A stretch of DNA of 64,000 bases, from positions 2,480,001 to 2,544,000 of the forward strand of contig NZ_CP134779.1 in the NCBI RefSeq assembly GCF_031884435.1, given 5' to 3'. The translations under genes were made by a program, and so were the position numbers. Within the stretch, counting starts at the first letter, position 1; each line of letters opens with the position of its first letter. The notes beneath the pieces are model-generated. The model was not told the origin of the DNA. It was given only the letters and a program-made list of their open reading frames with translations, and searched no databases. Shown piece by piece: positions 18,320-27,544 of this stretch. The stretch is from Bosea sp. 685 (lineage in GTDB: Bacteria > Pseudomonadota > Alphaproteobacteria > Rhizobiales > Beijerinckiaceae).

Positions 18320-18774
18320 GGGCGCAGCAACGTGGCCGCGGGCTGGCGTTCCGGCCGCGGCGGCTCGCCGTCGAAACCATTGCTGTCGAAACCATGCATG
18401 CGCATCGCCCATTGCAGGCCGATCACGCCGCCCTTCACCGGCTGCATCATCACGAGGCAGAGCAGGACCGTCAGGGCGGGCCAGATCGCCATATGCAGCG
18501 ACATCGGCCAGTTGGCGTACTTCTCTGCCATCAGCAGGCCGCCGACGACGATATGGCCGACGATGGTGATGACGATATAGGGCGGCAGGTCGTCGGCGCG
18601 CTGATGATGCATCGCCTCGCCGCAGGCCTCGCAGGTATCGACCGGCTTCAGGAAGGCGCGGAACAGCTTGCCTTCGCCGCAATGCGGGCAGCGCCCCATC
18701 AGGCCGCGCCCGATGGCGCTGCGCCAGTCGCGTTCGACCGGTCGCCCCACCGCATGATTGATTTGAACAGACAT
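18316..18774 (-). CDS. DUF983-family membrane protein
   Basis: A 152-aa protein with an N-terminal zinc-ribbon-like pair of motifs (CPHCGEG and CEACGEA, residues ~29-53) followed by two hydrophobic helices (IVITIVGHIVVGGLLM and a second around 100-118). This is the DUF983 arrangement. Function unknown. It shares bases with the rnr stop (TGATG) and with the nudix start, so the three genes are translationally coupled. Confidence 0.9.
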   Translation of the reverse strand: MSVQINHAVGRPVERDWRSAIGRGLMGRCPHCGEGKLFRAFLKPVDTCEACGEAMHHQRADDLPPYIVITIVGHIVVGGLLMAEKYANWPMSLHMAIWPALTVLLCLVMMQPVKGGVIGLQWAMRMHGFDSNGFDGEPPRPERQPAATLLRP

Positions 18775-21092
18775 CAGCGCCTCTTGCCGGGCTTCTTGCC
18801 GCCCGCCTTGCCGAAGGACGGTTTCGCCCTCGCGCGCCCTGATATAGGGGGCCGCGCCGGGCGATTGCCAGAGCGTCCCGGTGTCACATGCCGGCCTTCG
18901 GAGAGCAATTCGAAGCGCAGAGCGCCTGCCACGGGGGCGGCTTCGACGAGGCGTACATGCACCCGGTCACCCAGGCGCCAGCTCTCGCCGCTGCGCTCGC
19001 CGATCATGGCGTGGGCGGCTTCGTCGTAGCGATAATAGTCGGCGCCCAATGTCGAGGCCGGGATGAAGCCGTCGGCACCGGTACCGTCCAGCTTCACGAA
19101 CAGGCCTGCCCGATTCACGCCGCCGATACGGCCATCGAAGCTGGAGCCGATCTGGTCGGCCAGGAAATGCGCGATCAGCCGGTCCGTGGTCTCGCGCTCG
19201 GCTGCCATGGCGCGGCGCTCGGCCGCCGAGATCCGGGTCGAGACCTCGCGCAATTCGGCGAGCGTTGTTGTCTTCGGCAGACCGTCATCTCCGGCCCGCA
19301 TGGCGGTGATCAGCGCGCGGTGGACGACAAGGTCGGCATAGCGCCGGATCGGCGAGGTGAAATGGGCGTAGCGGCGCAGGTTCAAGCCGAAATGCCCGTA
19401 ATTCTCGGCGACATATTCGGCCTGCGCCTGGGTCCGCAATACGACCTCGTTGAGGAAGAGCTCGTTCTCCGAGCCCTTGATCATGGCCAGGATGCGGTTG
19501 AACAGTACCGGCCGGAGCGCGGCCTCCTTAGGCAGCTTGATGCCGATCGAGGCCAAGACCTCGCCGAGCGCCCGCATCTTCTCCAGCGATGGCTCGTCAT
19601 GGCAGCGATAGATCAGCAGGCTGCCAGCCTTCTCCAGGGTCTCGGCGGCCGCGACATTGGCGAGGATCATGAACTCCTCGATCAGCTTATGCGCCGCCAG
19701 CCGCTCGGGCACGATGACGCGGTCGACCGCGCCGTCGGGTTTCAGCACCAGCTTGCGCTCGGGCAGATCGAGATCGAGCGGCTGGCGCGCGTCGCGAGCG
19801 CGGGAGGCGACGCCATAGGCGGCCCAGAGCGGCATCAGGATGGTGTTGCGGATCGGGCCGGTGGTCTCGTCGGGCTTGCCGTCGATTGCGGCCTGCGCCT
19901 GCTGGTAGGAGAGCTTGGCGGCCGAGCGCATCAGGATGCGGTGGAAGGAATGGGTCTTCTTGGAGCCGTCCGATTTCAGCACCAGCCGTACCGCGAGAGC
20001 CGGCCGGTCTTCGCCGCCACGGAGCGAGCAGAGATCGTTCGAGATCCGCTCCGGCAGCATCGGCACGACCCGGTCGGGGAAATAGACCGAGTTGCCACGC
20101 TCTAGCGCCTCGCGGTCGAGGCTGGAGCCCGGCCGGACATAGGCTGCGACATCGGCGATGGCGACGGTAACGACATAGCCGCCGGGATTATCGGGATCGC
20201 TGTCAGGCGCGGCATGAACCGCGTCGTCATGGTCCTTGGCATCGGCGGGGTCGATCGTGATCAGCGGCAGGTCGCGCCAATCCTCGCGGCCGGCGGTGCC
20301 CGCGGGGCGCACGGCATCGGCCTCGGCGATGGTTGCCGGTGAGAAGACGTTGGGAATGCCATGGGCGTGGATCGCGATCAGGCTGACGGCGCGCTCCGAC
20401 TTGATCGAGCCGAGCCGCTCGCGCACATGCGCCTCGGAAGGCCCGAAGCGCGTCTCGTTGCGCAGCGTGACGGAGACGAGGTCGCCATCCTGCGCCTCGG
20501 CCGTGCGGCCCTTCGGAATCAGCGCCTCGCGGCCTTGCGCCTTCTTGTCGATCGGGATCAGGCGGCCGCTGCCATCGGGCAGGGCGCGGAAGATGCCGAG
20601 CACCTGGGCCTTGCCCTTGCCCATGATCTTCAGCACGCGGCCGGAATAGGCGAAGCCGTCGACGCCCTTCAAACGGGTCAGCTTGAGCAGGACCTGATCG
20701 CCGACACCGGCTGCCGGAGCCGCATTGCGCTTGGCGCGGAACTCTCGCGCCCGCTCGATCAGGATGCGCGGCGCCACGCCCTGGTCGGCCTCGTTCCATT
20801 CCAGCGGGGCCGCGACGAGGTCGCCGTCGCGATCCTTGGCCTTGATCTCGCTCAGCAGGACGGGGGGCAAGGCGCCGCGCGGATGCCCAGCCAGCGCCCC
20901 ATTTCCGGGAGCGTCGACAGCCTGATCCTCCTGGATCTCCTTCAACAGCCGCTTCAGCCAGATCTTGCCGCCACCGGACAGCCCGAAGGCACGCGCGATC
21001 TCGCGGCGGCTGGCATCGCGGCCGGCGGCACGCTCGGTCTCGATGAAGTCCAGGATCGCCTCACGGCTCGGCTCAGGCACGGGCGATGACAC
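18774..21092 (-). CDS. rnr: Ribonuclease R
   Basis: A 772-aa 3'-5' exoribonuclease that degrades structured RNA and helps in rRNA quality control and trans-translation. Order of parts: N-terminal winged-helix-like segment (RREIARAFGLSG), cold-shock domain, RNB domain with the metal-binding LITIDPADAKDHDDAVHA region and FTSPIRRYADLVVHR, S1 domain, and a Lys/Arg-rich tail (last ~35 residues). The start is GTG 21092, giving the usual N terminus. It heads the DUF983-nudix-rpmG run. Upstream on the same strand is a short ORF and terminator that may regulate it. Confidence 0.96.
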   Translation of the reverse strand: MSSPVPEPSREAILDFIETERAAGRDASRREIARAFGLSGGGKIWLKRLLKEIQEDQAVDAPGNGALAGHPRGALPPVLLSEIKAKDRDGDLVAAPLEWNEADQGVAPRILIERAREFRAKRNAAPAAGVGDQVLLKLTRLKGVDGFAYSGRVLKIMGKGKAQVLGIFRALPDGSGRLIPIDKKAQGREALIPKGRTAEAQDGDLVSVTLRNETRFGPSEAHVRERLGSIKSERAVSLIAIHAHGIPNVFSPATIAEADAVRPAGTAGREDWRDLPLITIDPADAKDHDDAVHAAPDSDPDNPGGYVVTVAIADVAAYVRPGSSLDREALERGNSVYFPDRVVPMLPERISNDLCSLRGGEDRPALAVRLVLKSDGSKKTHSFHRILMRSAAKLSYQQAQAAIDGKPDETTGPIRNTILMPLWAAYGVASRARDARQPLDLDLPERKLVLKPDGAVDRVIVPERLAAHKLIEEFMILANVAAAETLEKAGSLLIYRCHDEPSLEKMRALGEVLASIGIKLPKEAALRPVLFNRILAMIKGSENELFLNEVVLRTQAQAEYVAENYGHFGLNLRRYAHFTSPIRRYADLVVHRALITAMRAGDDGLPKTTTLAELREVSTRISAAERRAMAAERETTDRLIAHFLADQIGSSFDGRIGGVNRAGLFVKLDGTGADGFIPASTLGADYYRYDEAAHAMIGERSGESWRLGDRVHVRLVEAAPVAGALRFELLSEGRHVTPGRSGNRPARPPISGRARAKPSFGKAGGKKPGKRR

Positions 21093-21212
21093 GATATCGG
21101 CTCGTCAAAACGGGGGAGGGCGAAGAAAACACAGTTCCTGTCTGCCATGAGCGCCGCGCCGACGCCAGAACCGGTATCGCCGCATCCTCCGATGAAAGCA
21201 TCCCAAATGAAA

Positions 21213-21240
21213 GAAGGGCTGCCCTTGCGGGCAGCCCTTC
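21213..21240 (-). terminator. Intrinsic terminator with GNRA-type tetraloop, upstream of rnr
   Basis: A perfect 12-bp stem (GAAGGGCTGCCC / GGGCAGCCCTTC). On the minus strand the loop is GCAA, a GNRA tetraloop, and the stem is followed by TTTCATTT, so the polarity is minus. It ends whatever is transcribed from the short ORF at 21288-21365 and lies 121 bp before the rnr start codon. Confidence 0.7.
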
Positions 21241-21287
21241 CATTGTCGAACCGCGGCCCGGCGAGCCGGACCCAAAGGCGCGAAAAC

Positions 21288-21365
21288 TCACGCGGAACAA
21301 GAACCCCATTGGGAATGAGTCCAGGTCCGCCCGCTTTGCACCAGCGGTTGATGACAATGAGACAC
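21288..21365 (-). CDS. Putative 25-residue ORF with extended Shine-Dalgarno, upstream of rnr
   Basis: A GTG start at 21365 lies seven bases after a full-length anti-16S-complementary Shine-Dalgarno. The ORF encodes VSHCHQPLVQ... (25 aa, with two Cys, three His and two Trp) and stops with TGA at 21288. An intrinsic terminator follows 47 bp later. It could be a leader peptide, a small protein, or a chance frame inside a non-coding RNA. A second frame using a GTG within the Shine-Dalgarno itself is also open. No homology is known to me. Confidence 0.4.
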   Translation of the reverse strand: MSHCHQPLVQSGRTWTHSQWGSCSA

Positions 21366-21366
21366 T

Positions 21367-21383
21367 GGATCACCTCCTTTCAG
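21367..21383 (-). promoter_or_regulatory. Exceptionally long Shine-Dalgarno sequence
   Basis: On the minus strand this reads GAAAGGAGGTGATCCAG, complementary over its length to the conserved 3' end of 16S rRNA (CTGGATCACCTCCTTTC). Ordinary sites pair over 4-8 bases. It is placed seven bases, measured from AGGAGG, before a GTG start. It is either a very strong ribosome binding site or a ribosome-sequestering element. Confidence 0.6.
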
Positions 21384-21657
21384 TTGTTACCGACAAGGAC
21401 AGGCTAGGGCGATTCTCGGGCCGGCGTAAATGTCAAAAAAAGCGCTTCCTTCGTCAGGCGAAATGCCGCGACAGCCGGCAAAATGAAGGCCCTTGGATCG
21501 CCTGCCGAAAAGATGGGCGGAAAATTTGCGCAATAAATAAGCAAATACACTCGTCTCGCATCATCCTTGCGTGCATGGCGGCTCATCTCGCAGGAAATTC
21601 GGCAAAAGCTGCCCCTGCGGCAGAGATTTGCGGGCCGAAGCGCCGCAAAAGGCTCGT

Positions 21658-21673
21658 TGGCATGTCGCTTGCG
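21658..21673 (+). promoter_or_regulatory. Sigma-54 (RpoN) -24/-12 promoter for urtA
   Basis: TGGCATGTCGCTTGCG matches the consensus TGGCAYrNNNNTTGCW at all but the last position, with GG and GC at the required spacing. It ends 75 bp before the urtA start. Urea transport operons are commonly under NtrC/RpoN nitrogen control, which fits. I did not find a convincing NtrC site upstream. Confidence 0.65.
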
Positions 21674-21748
21674 AGCCCGCTCCTTCGGGCCGGGGAGGCC
21701 TGTCGGCGCCCACTCAAGGGTGCATTCAACAGGATTGGTTCGGGGGAC

Positions 21749-23035
21749 ATGTCCGTGAGCAATACTCGTCGCGTTATTTTGGGCGCTGCACTTGCAAGCG
21801 CCGCTTTTCTGGGGACGCTCCTGCCGGCCGCAGCGCAGGAGACCATCAAGGTCGGCATCCTGCATTCGCTCTCCGGCACGATGGCGATCTCCGAGACGAC
21901 GTTGAAGGACGTCATGCTCATGCTAATCGACGAGCAGAACAAGAAGGGCGGCGTGCTCGGCAAGAAGCTCGAGGCCGTCGTCGTCGACCCGGCTTCGAAC
22001 TGGCCGCTCTTCGCCGAGAAGGCGCGCGAGCTGATCGCCAAGGACAAGGTCTCGGCCGTGTTCGGCTGCTGGACCTCCGTGTCGCGCAAATCCGTGCTGC
22101 CGGTCTTCAAGGAGCTGAATTCGATCCTGTTCTACCCCGTCCAGTACGAGGGCGAGGAGTCGGAACGCAATGTCTTCTACACCGGCGCCGCGCCGAACCA
22201 GCAGGCCATTCCCGCGGTCGATTACCTCGCCAAGGAAGAGAAGGTTCAGCGCTGGGTGCTCGCCGGCACGGACTATGTCTATCCGCGCACGACCAACAAG
22301 ATCCTCGAGGCCTACCTTCTGTCGAAGGGCGTGGCCAAGGAGGATATCATGATCAACTACACGCCGTTCGGTCATTCCGACTGGCAGACGATCGTCTCCG
22401 ACATCAAGAAGTTCGGCTCGGCCGGCAAGAAGACCGCCGTGGTCTCGACCATCAATGGCGACGCCAACGTGCCGTTCTACAAGGAACTCGGCAACCAGGG
22501 CATCAAGGCGACCGATATCCCGGTCGTGGCCTTCTCGGTGGGCGAGGAAGAGCTCGCCGGTATCGACACCAAGCCGCTGCTCGGCCATCTCGCCGCCTGG
22601 AACTACTTCCAGTCGGTGAAGACGCCGGAGAACGAGGCCTTCATCAAGCAGTGGAAGGCCTACAAGAAGAACGACAAGGCCGTCACCAACGATCCGATGG
22701 AAGCCCATGTCATCGGCTTCGCCATGTGGGTGAAGGCGGTCGAGAAGGCCAAGAGCTTCGATCCCGACAAGGTCATCGATGCGCTGCCCGGCATCGAGGC
22801 GCCGAACCTCACCGGCGGCATCTCCAAGATGCTCCCGAACCACCACATCACCAAGCCCGTGCTGATCGGCGAGATCAAGGCCGACGGCCAGTTCGACGTG
22901 GTCTCGAAGACCGGTCTCGTCGCCGGCGACGCCTGGTCGAAGGAGCTCGACGGCTCCAAGGATCTGATCGGCGACTGGGTCGAGAAGAAGTGCGGCAACT
23001 TCAACGTCAAGACCGGCAAGTGCGGCGGCGCGTGA
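21749..23035 (+). CDS. urtA: Urea ABC transporter substrate-binding protein UrtA
   Basis: A 428-aa periplasmic type-I binding protein for urea. Signal peptide about residues 1-30 (cleavage after PAAAQ region), then ETIKVGILHSLSGTMAISE, NWPLFAEKAREL, FGCWTSVSRKSVLPVF, LFYPVQYEGEE and a C-terminal cysteine pair, all typical of UrtA. The ATG at 21749 follows GGGGGA and begins the signal peptide; the frame is open about 660 bp further upstream but without coding character. It is first of the urtABCDE operon, as usual, and behind a sigma-54 promoter. Confidence 0.97.
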   Translation: MSVSNTRRVILGAALASAAFLGTLLPAAAQETIKVGILHSLSGTMAISETTLKDVMLMLIDEQNKKGGVLGKKLEAVVVDPASNWPLFAEKARELIAKDKVSAVFGCWTSVSRKSVLPVFKELNSILFYPVQYEGEESERNVFYTGAAPNQQAIPAVDYLAKEEKVQRWVLAGTDYVYPRTTNKILEAYLLSKGVAKEDIMINYTPFGHSDWQTIVSDIKKFGSAGKKTAVVSTINGDANVPFYKELGNQGIKATDIPVVAFSVGEEELAGIDTKPLLGHLAAWNYFQSVKTPENEAFIKQWKAYKKNDKAVTNDPMEAHVIGFAMWVKAVEKAKSFDPDKVIDALPGIEAPNLTGGISKMLPNHHITKPVLIGEIKADGQFDVVSKTGLVAGDAWSKELDGSKDLIGDWVEKKCGNFNVKTGKCGGA

Positions 23036-23048
23036 GGTCATGAGGGGG

Positions 23049-23083
23049 AGGGACGGCACGGGCGGATAAGCCCGACCGTCCCT
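23049..23083 (+). terminator. Stem-loop between urtA and urtB
   Basis: AGGGACGG and CCGTCCCT pair over eight bases, with an inner GGGC/GCCC-type helix. There is no T-run. Hairpins after the binding-protein gene commonly stabilise its mRNA or cause partial termination so that it is made in excess over the membrane subunits. That role is inferred here. Confidence 0.5.
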
Positions 23084-23189
23084 TGGAATTCGGCGAGACG
23101 CCTCCGTTTGTTCGAACTGGGGGCGTCCGTCACTGCCCAAGTCCTTCACTGCCAAGCAAACTACCGAGCCGCGAACCCGAAACGAGCCC

Positions 23190-24803
23190 ATGCGAATTGT
23201 GTCCTGCCTTCTGCGCATGATTGCGCTAGCGACGCTGCTTGCGCTCCAGCCGGGCGCTGCTTCAGCCCAAAGTTCGGCCCCGGCCGCCGACGAGGCCTTC
23301 ATCAAGCTCGGCGCCGACAGTTTCTCCGATACCAACCGCGCCATCGAGATTTTGATCGCGAACGCTCATCCGCAGGCCGCTGTCATCATCGAGGCGTTAG
23401 CCGATGGCCGGCTTCTGGCTGGGGGCGGTGCGGTCGTCGTGAAGACCAAAGACGGCAAACTGCTTGACGCCAAGACCGGCGCTGCACTTGCCTCCGAGCC
23501 TCCGGGCTTGAGCGCAGTGCGCCTCAATAACGGCGTGCGCCGTACCATCCAGGCGGCTCTTGGTGGTCTGGGGTTGCTCAATCCCGATGCCGGCAAGCGC
23601 ATCGCCGCCGCCGAGGCGGTGTTCAAGTCGCGCGACGCTTCCTTGCTGCCGGTGCTCGAAGGCGCCATCGCCAAGGAGAGCGATGCCCGGGCGAAGGCGG
23701 CGCTGCGTCAGGCCCAGGCCGCGATCCTCATCGCCAAACCCGACGCGCCACCCTTTGACAGGATCGCTGCCGTCGACGTGCTGCGCGAACGCGGCGACCA
23801 GGATGCGCTGGCGACCCTGCGCTCCCTGCCGGGCGATTCCTCGGCAGGGCTGAGGGAGGCGCAAGGCCGCGCGGTCTCAGCCATCGAGAGCAAGCTCGCG
23901 CTGTGGCGTGCCGGACAAAACCTCTGGTACGGCCTCTCGCTTGGCTCGGTGCTGTTGCTGGCGGCTATCGGGCTGGCCATCACCTTCGGCGTCATGGGCG
24001 TGATCAATATGGCCCATGGCGAGATGGTGATGCTCGGGGCCTACACCACTTTCATCGTGCAGGAGATTATTCGGACCCGCTTTCCCGGCCTGTTCGACTA
24101 CTCCTTGTTGATCGCCGTGCCGCTGGCTTTCCTGGCCGCCGGCCTCGTCGGGATCGCGATCGAGCGCGGCGTCATCCGGTTTCTCTATGGCCGTCCCCTT
24201 GAGACGCTGCTCGCGACCTGGGGCATCAGCCTGATCCTGCAGCAGGCGGTTCGTACCGCCTTTGGCCCGACGAACCGCGAGGTCGGCGCGCCCAATTTCA
24301 TGTCCGGCGCCTTCGAGATCGGCCAGCTCGCCATCACCTGGAACCGGCTCTGGATCATCGTCTTCGCAGGCCTCGTCTTCGCCGCGCTGCTGGCGATCCT
24401 GAAATTGACGCCGATTGGCCTGCAGATGCGCGCCGTCACCCAGAACCGGCGCATGGCCTCGGCGATGGGCATTCGTACGGGCCGTGTCGATGCCTTGACC
24501 TTCGGGCTGGGCTCGGGTGTGGCGGGCTTGGCCGGTGTCGCGCTCTCGCAGATCGACAATGTCAGCCCCAATCTCGGCCAGAGCTACATCATCGACAGCT
24601 TCATGGTCGTGGTCTTCGGCGGCGTCGGCAATCTCTGGGGCACGCTGGTCGGCGCGATGACGCTCGGCATCGCCAACAAGCTGCTCGAACCCTATGCCGG
24701 CGCGGTGCTCGGCAAGATCGCGCTGCTCGTCTTCATCATCCTGTTCATTCAGAAGCGCCCGCGCGGCCTGTTCGCGCAAAAGGGCAGGGCGGTGGAAGCA
24801 TGA
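23190..24803 (+). CDS. urtB: Urea ABC transporter permease UrtB
   Basis: A 537-aa LivH-type permease with the extra N-terminal part typical of UrtB: a signal-like segment, then ~210 residues of periplasmic helical repeat-like sequence, and about eight transmembrane helices from residue ~245 (LSLGSVLLLAAIGLAITFGVMG onward; IDNVSPNLGQSYIIDSFMVVVFGG near the end). It forms the membrane channel with UrtC. Start ATG 23190 gives the signal segment. Its stop overlaps the urtC start (ATGA). Confidence 0.96.
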   Translation: MRIVSCLLRMIALATLLALQPGAASAQSSAPAADEAFIKLGADSFSDTNRAIEILIANAHPQAAVIIEALADGRLLAGGGAVVVKTKDGKLLDAKTGAALASEPPGLSAVRLNNGVRRTIQAALGGLGLLNPDAGKRIAAAEAVFKSRDASLLPVLEGAIAKESDARAKAALRQAQAAILIAKPDAPPFDRIAAVDVLRERGDQDALATLRSLPGDSSAGLREAQGRAVSAIESKLALWRAGQNLWYGLSLGSVLLLAAIGLAITFGVMGVINMAHGEMVMLGAYTTFIVQEIIRTRFPGLFDYSLLIAVPLAFLAAGLVGIAIERGVIRFLYGRPLETLLATWGISLILQQAVRTAFGPTNREVGAPNFMSGAFEIGQLAITWNRLWIIVFAGLVFAALLAILKLTPIGLQMRAVTQNRRMASAMGIRTGRVDALTFGLGSGVAGLAGVALSQIDNVSPNLGQSYIIDSFMVVVFGGVGNLWGTLVGAMTLGIANKLLEPYAGAVLGKIALLVFIILFIQKRPRGLFAQKGRAVEA

Positions 24804-25942
24804 TCACCCGCTTCCTCATCCAGGGCATGGACAAGCGCGGCCTCGTCTTCCTCGCCGTGCTCGTGGCGCTGGCGGTTCTCGTCCCGCTCGCCAATCTGCT
24901 GCTGCCGCCGGGTTCGGTCCTGCATGTGCCGACCTCGACCATGTCGCTCTGGGGCAAATATCTCTGCTACGCGCTGCTGGCGATCTCGCTCGATCTGGTC
25001 TGGGGTTATTGCGGCATCCTGAGCCTCGGCCACGGCGCCTTCTTCGCGCTCGGCGGCTACGCCATGGGCATGTATTTGATGCGCCAGATCGGCTCGCGCG
25101 GAACCTATGGCAACCCGATCCTGCCCGATTTCATGGTCTTCCTGAACTGGAGCGAATTGCCCTGGTACTGGTACGGTTTCTCCTCCTTTCCCTTCGCCAT
25201 GCTGATGGTCCTGGCTGTGCCGGGTCTGCTCGCCTTCGTCTTCGGCTGGTTCGCCTTCCGCTCCCGCGTCACCGGCGTCTATCTCTCGATCATCACCCAG
25301 GCACTGACCTATGCGCTGCTGCTCGCCTTTTTCCGCAACGATATGGGCTTTGGCGGCAATAACGGCCTGACAGATTTCAAGGAGATCGTCGGCTTCAACG
25401 TCCAGGCGCAGTCGACGCGCGCGGCGCTGTTCTCGATGACCTGCGTCATGCTGATCGCCGGCTTCCTGATCGCGCGCGGCATCGTCTCGTCGAAGCTCGG
25501 CAAGGTGGTGATCGCGATCCGCGATGCTGAATCCCGCACGCGCTTCCTCGGTTACCGGGTCGACCGCTTCAAGCTCTTCGTCTTCACCGTCTCGGCCTGC
25601 ATGGCGGGCGTCGCAGGCGCGCTTTATGTGCCGCAGGTCGGCATCATCAATCCCAGCGAATTCGCGCCCGCGAACTCGATCGAGACCGTGATCTGGGTCG
25701 CTGTAGGTGGGCGTGGCACGCTGGTCGGCGCGGCGCTCGGCGCGGTCGTCGTCAACTACGCCAAGACCGTCTTCACCTCGGGCTTCATGGCGCCGTACTG
25801 GCTGTTCGCGCTGGGCGCGCTCTTCGTCTTCGTGACGATCTTCATGCCCAAGGGCATCCTGGGCACGGCGCAGGATTGGTGGACCAGGCGCAAGGCGCCG
25901 CCGGAGCCGTCGCCAGCGGCCGAACCGGCCCCGGCGGAGTGA
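24800..25942 (+). CDS. urtC: Urea ABC transporter permease UrtC
   Basis: A 380-aa LivM-type permease, about eight to ten transmembrane helices. LDLVWGYCGILSLGHGAFFA and the EAA-like loop region (GKVVIAIRDAESRTRFLGY) are visible. The C-terminal tail is Pro/Ala-rich. It pairs with UrtB to form the membrane part of the urea importer. Its start overlaps urtB (ATGA) and urtD begins four bases after its stop. Confidence 0.96.
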   Translation: MITRFLIQGMDKRGLVFLAVLVALAVLVPLANLLLPPGSVLHVPTSTMSLWGKYLCYALLAISLDLVWGYCGILSLGHGAFFALGGYAMGMYLMRQIGSRGTYGNPILPDFMVFLNWSELPWYWYGFSSFPFAMLMVLAVPGLLAFVFGWFAFRSRVTGVYLSIITQALTYALLLAFFRNDMGFGGNNGLTDFKEIVGFNVQAQSTRAALFSMTCVMLIAGFLIARGIVSSKLGKVVIAIRDAESRTRFLGYRVDRFKLFVFTVSACMAGVAGALYVPQVGIINPSEFAPANSIETVIWVAVGGRGTLVGAALGAVVVNYAKTVFTSGFMAPYWLFALGALFVFVTIFMPKGILGTAQDWWTRRKAPPEPSPAAEPAPAE

Positions 25943-25946
25943 CGAC

Positions 25947-26707
<761 letters not shown>

Positions 26708-26711
<4 letters not shown>

Positions 26712-27409
26712 CAATGCTCAGTGTCGACGCCATCGATCTCCACTACGGCGCAGCCCAGGCGCTCCGCCGCGTCTCGGTCACGGCCGAGATCGGCAAGGTC
26801 ACCTGCGTGATGGGCCGCAACGGCGTCGGCAAGACCTCGCTGATGCGCGCCATCGTCGGCCACCAGGCGATCTCGGGCGGAAAGATCAGCTTCGGCGGCG
26901 AGGACATCTCGAAGCTGCGCAGCGAGGATCGCGCGCGCGCCGGCATCGCCTATGTACCGCAGGGGCGGGAGGTGTTCCCGCTGCTGAGCGTGAAGGAAAA
27001 TCTGGAGACGGGCTATGCGCCCTTGCCCCGCAAGGAGCGCTACGTTCCCGGTGAACTGTTTGACCTATTCCCCGTGCTGAAGTCGATGTTGGGGCGGCGC
27101 GGCGGAGACCTCTCGGGTGGCCAGCAACAGCAACTCGCCATCGCGCGGGCGCTGGTCACCCGGCCCAAATTGCTGGTGCTGGACGAGCCGACCGAGGGCA
27201 TTCAGCCCTCGATCATCAAGGATATCGGCCGCGCGATCGATTATCTGCGCTCCAAGGGCGACATGGCGATCGTGCTGGTCGAGCAATATTTCGACTTCGC
27301 CCGCGATCTCGCCGACACGATGTTCGTGATGGAGCGCGGCGAGGTCGTGCTGTCGGGGCCGATGGCCGAGCTCGACGCCAATCAGGTGCAGAGGCTGATC
27401 CAGGTATGA
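26708..27409 (+). CDS. urtE: Urea ABC transporter ATP-binding protein UrtE
   Basis: A 233-aa LivF-type ATPase with Walker A GRNGVGKTS, signature LSGGQQQQLAIARAL, Walker B LLVLDEPTEGIQPSI and the VEQYFDFA switch region typical of UrtE. The ATG at 26708 overlaps the urtD stop (ATGA); a second ATG at 26714 is possible. Last gene of the operon; a stem-loop overlaps its stop codon. Confidence 0.96.
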
Positions 27410-27522
27410 CGGCTGCGCCGTCATGCTCGGGCTTGCCCCGAGCATCGCAGACCGCATGGGGCGCCAGGCGCCGCCTTCTCGTCAGGAGATTCTCGGGTCC
27501 GCGCTTCGCTTCGCCCGAGAAT
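27406..27522. repeat. Cluster of three palindromes, REP-like intergenic repeat
   Basis: Three stem-loops in a row. First: ATGACGGC/GCCGTCAT (27406-27424, covering the urtE stop codon). Second: ATGCTCGGG/CCCGAGCAT (27423-27445). Third: ATTCTCGGG/CCCGAGAAT (27489-27522). The third, with its CGAAGCGAAGCGC-type loop, resembles interspersed extragenic palindromes common in this bacterial group. It separates the convergent urt operon and acdR and may also terminate transcription. Confidence 0.75.
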
Positions 27523-27544
27523 GACGGCGAGGCCGCGGGCGTCC

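Noticed and set aside
21338..21352. NtrC-binding site upstream of urtA (TTTGCACCAGCGGTTG)
   Set aside because: Only one half matches the TGCACC-N-GGTGCA consensus and the spacing is wrong.
21365..21383. Fragment of a 16S rRNA gene
   Set aside because: Only the last ~17 bases of the 16S consensus match; no rRNA sequence lies before it on the plus strand. Better read as a Shine-Dalgarno on the minus strand.
21086..21748. An N-terminal extension of urtA by about 220 residues
   Set aside because: The frame is open but crosses a terminator hairpin, a promoter and no coding pattern; the signal peptide begins at 21749.
21571..23043. A 490-codon plus-strand frame overlapping urtA in another register
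   Set aside because: Arg/Gly-rich +1 shadow of urtA; urtA itself shows all family motifs.
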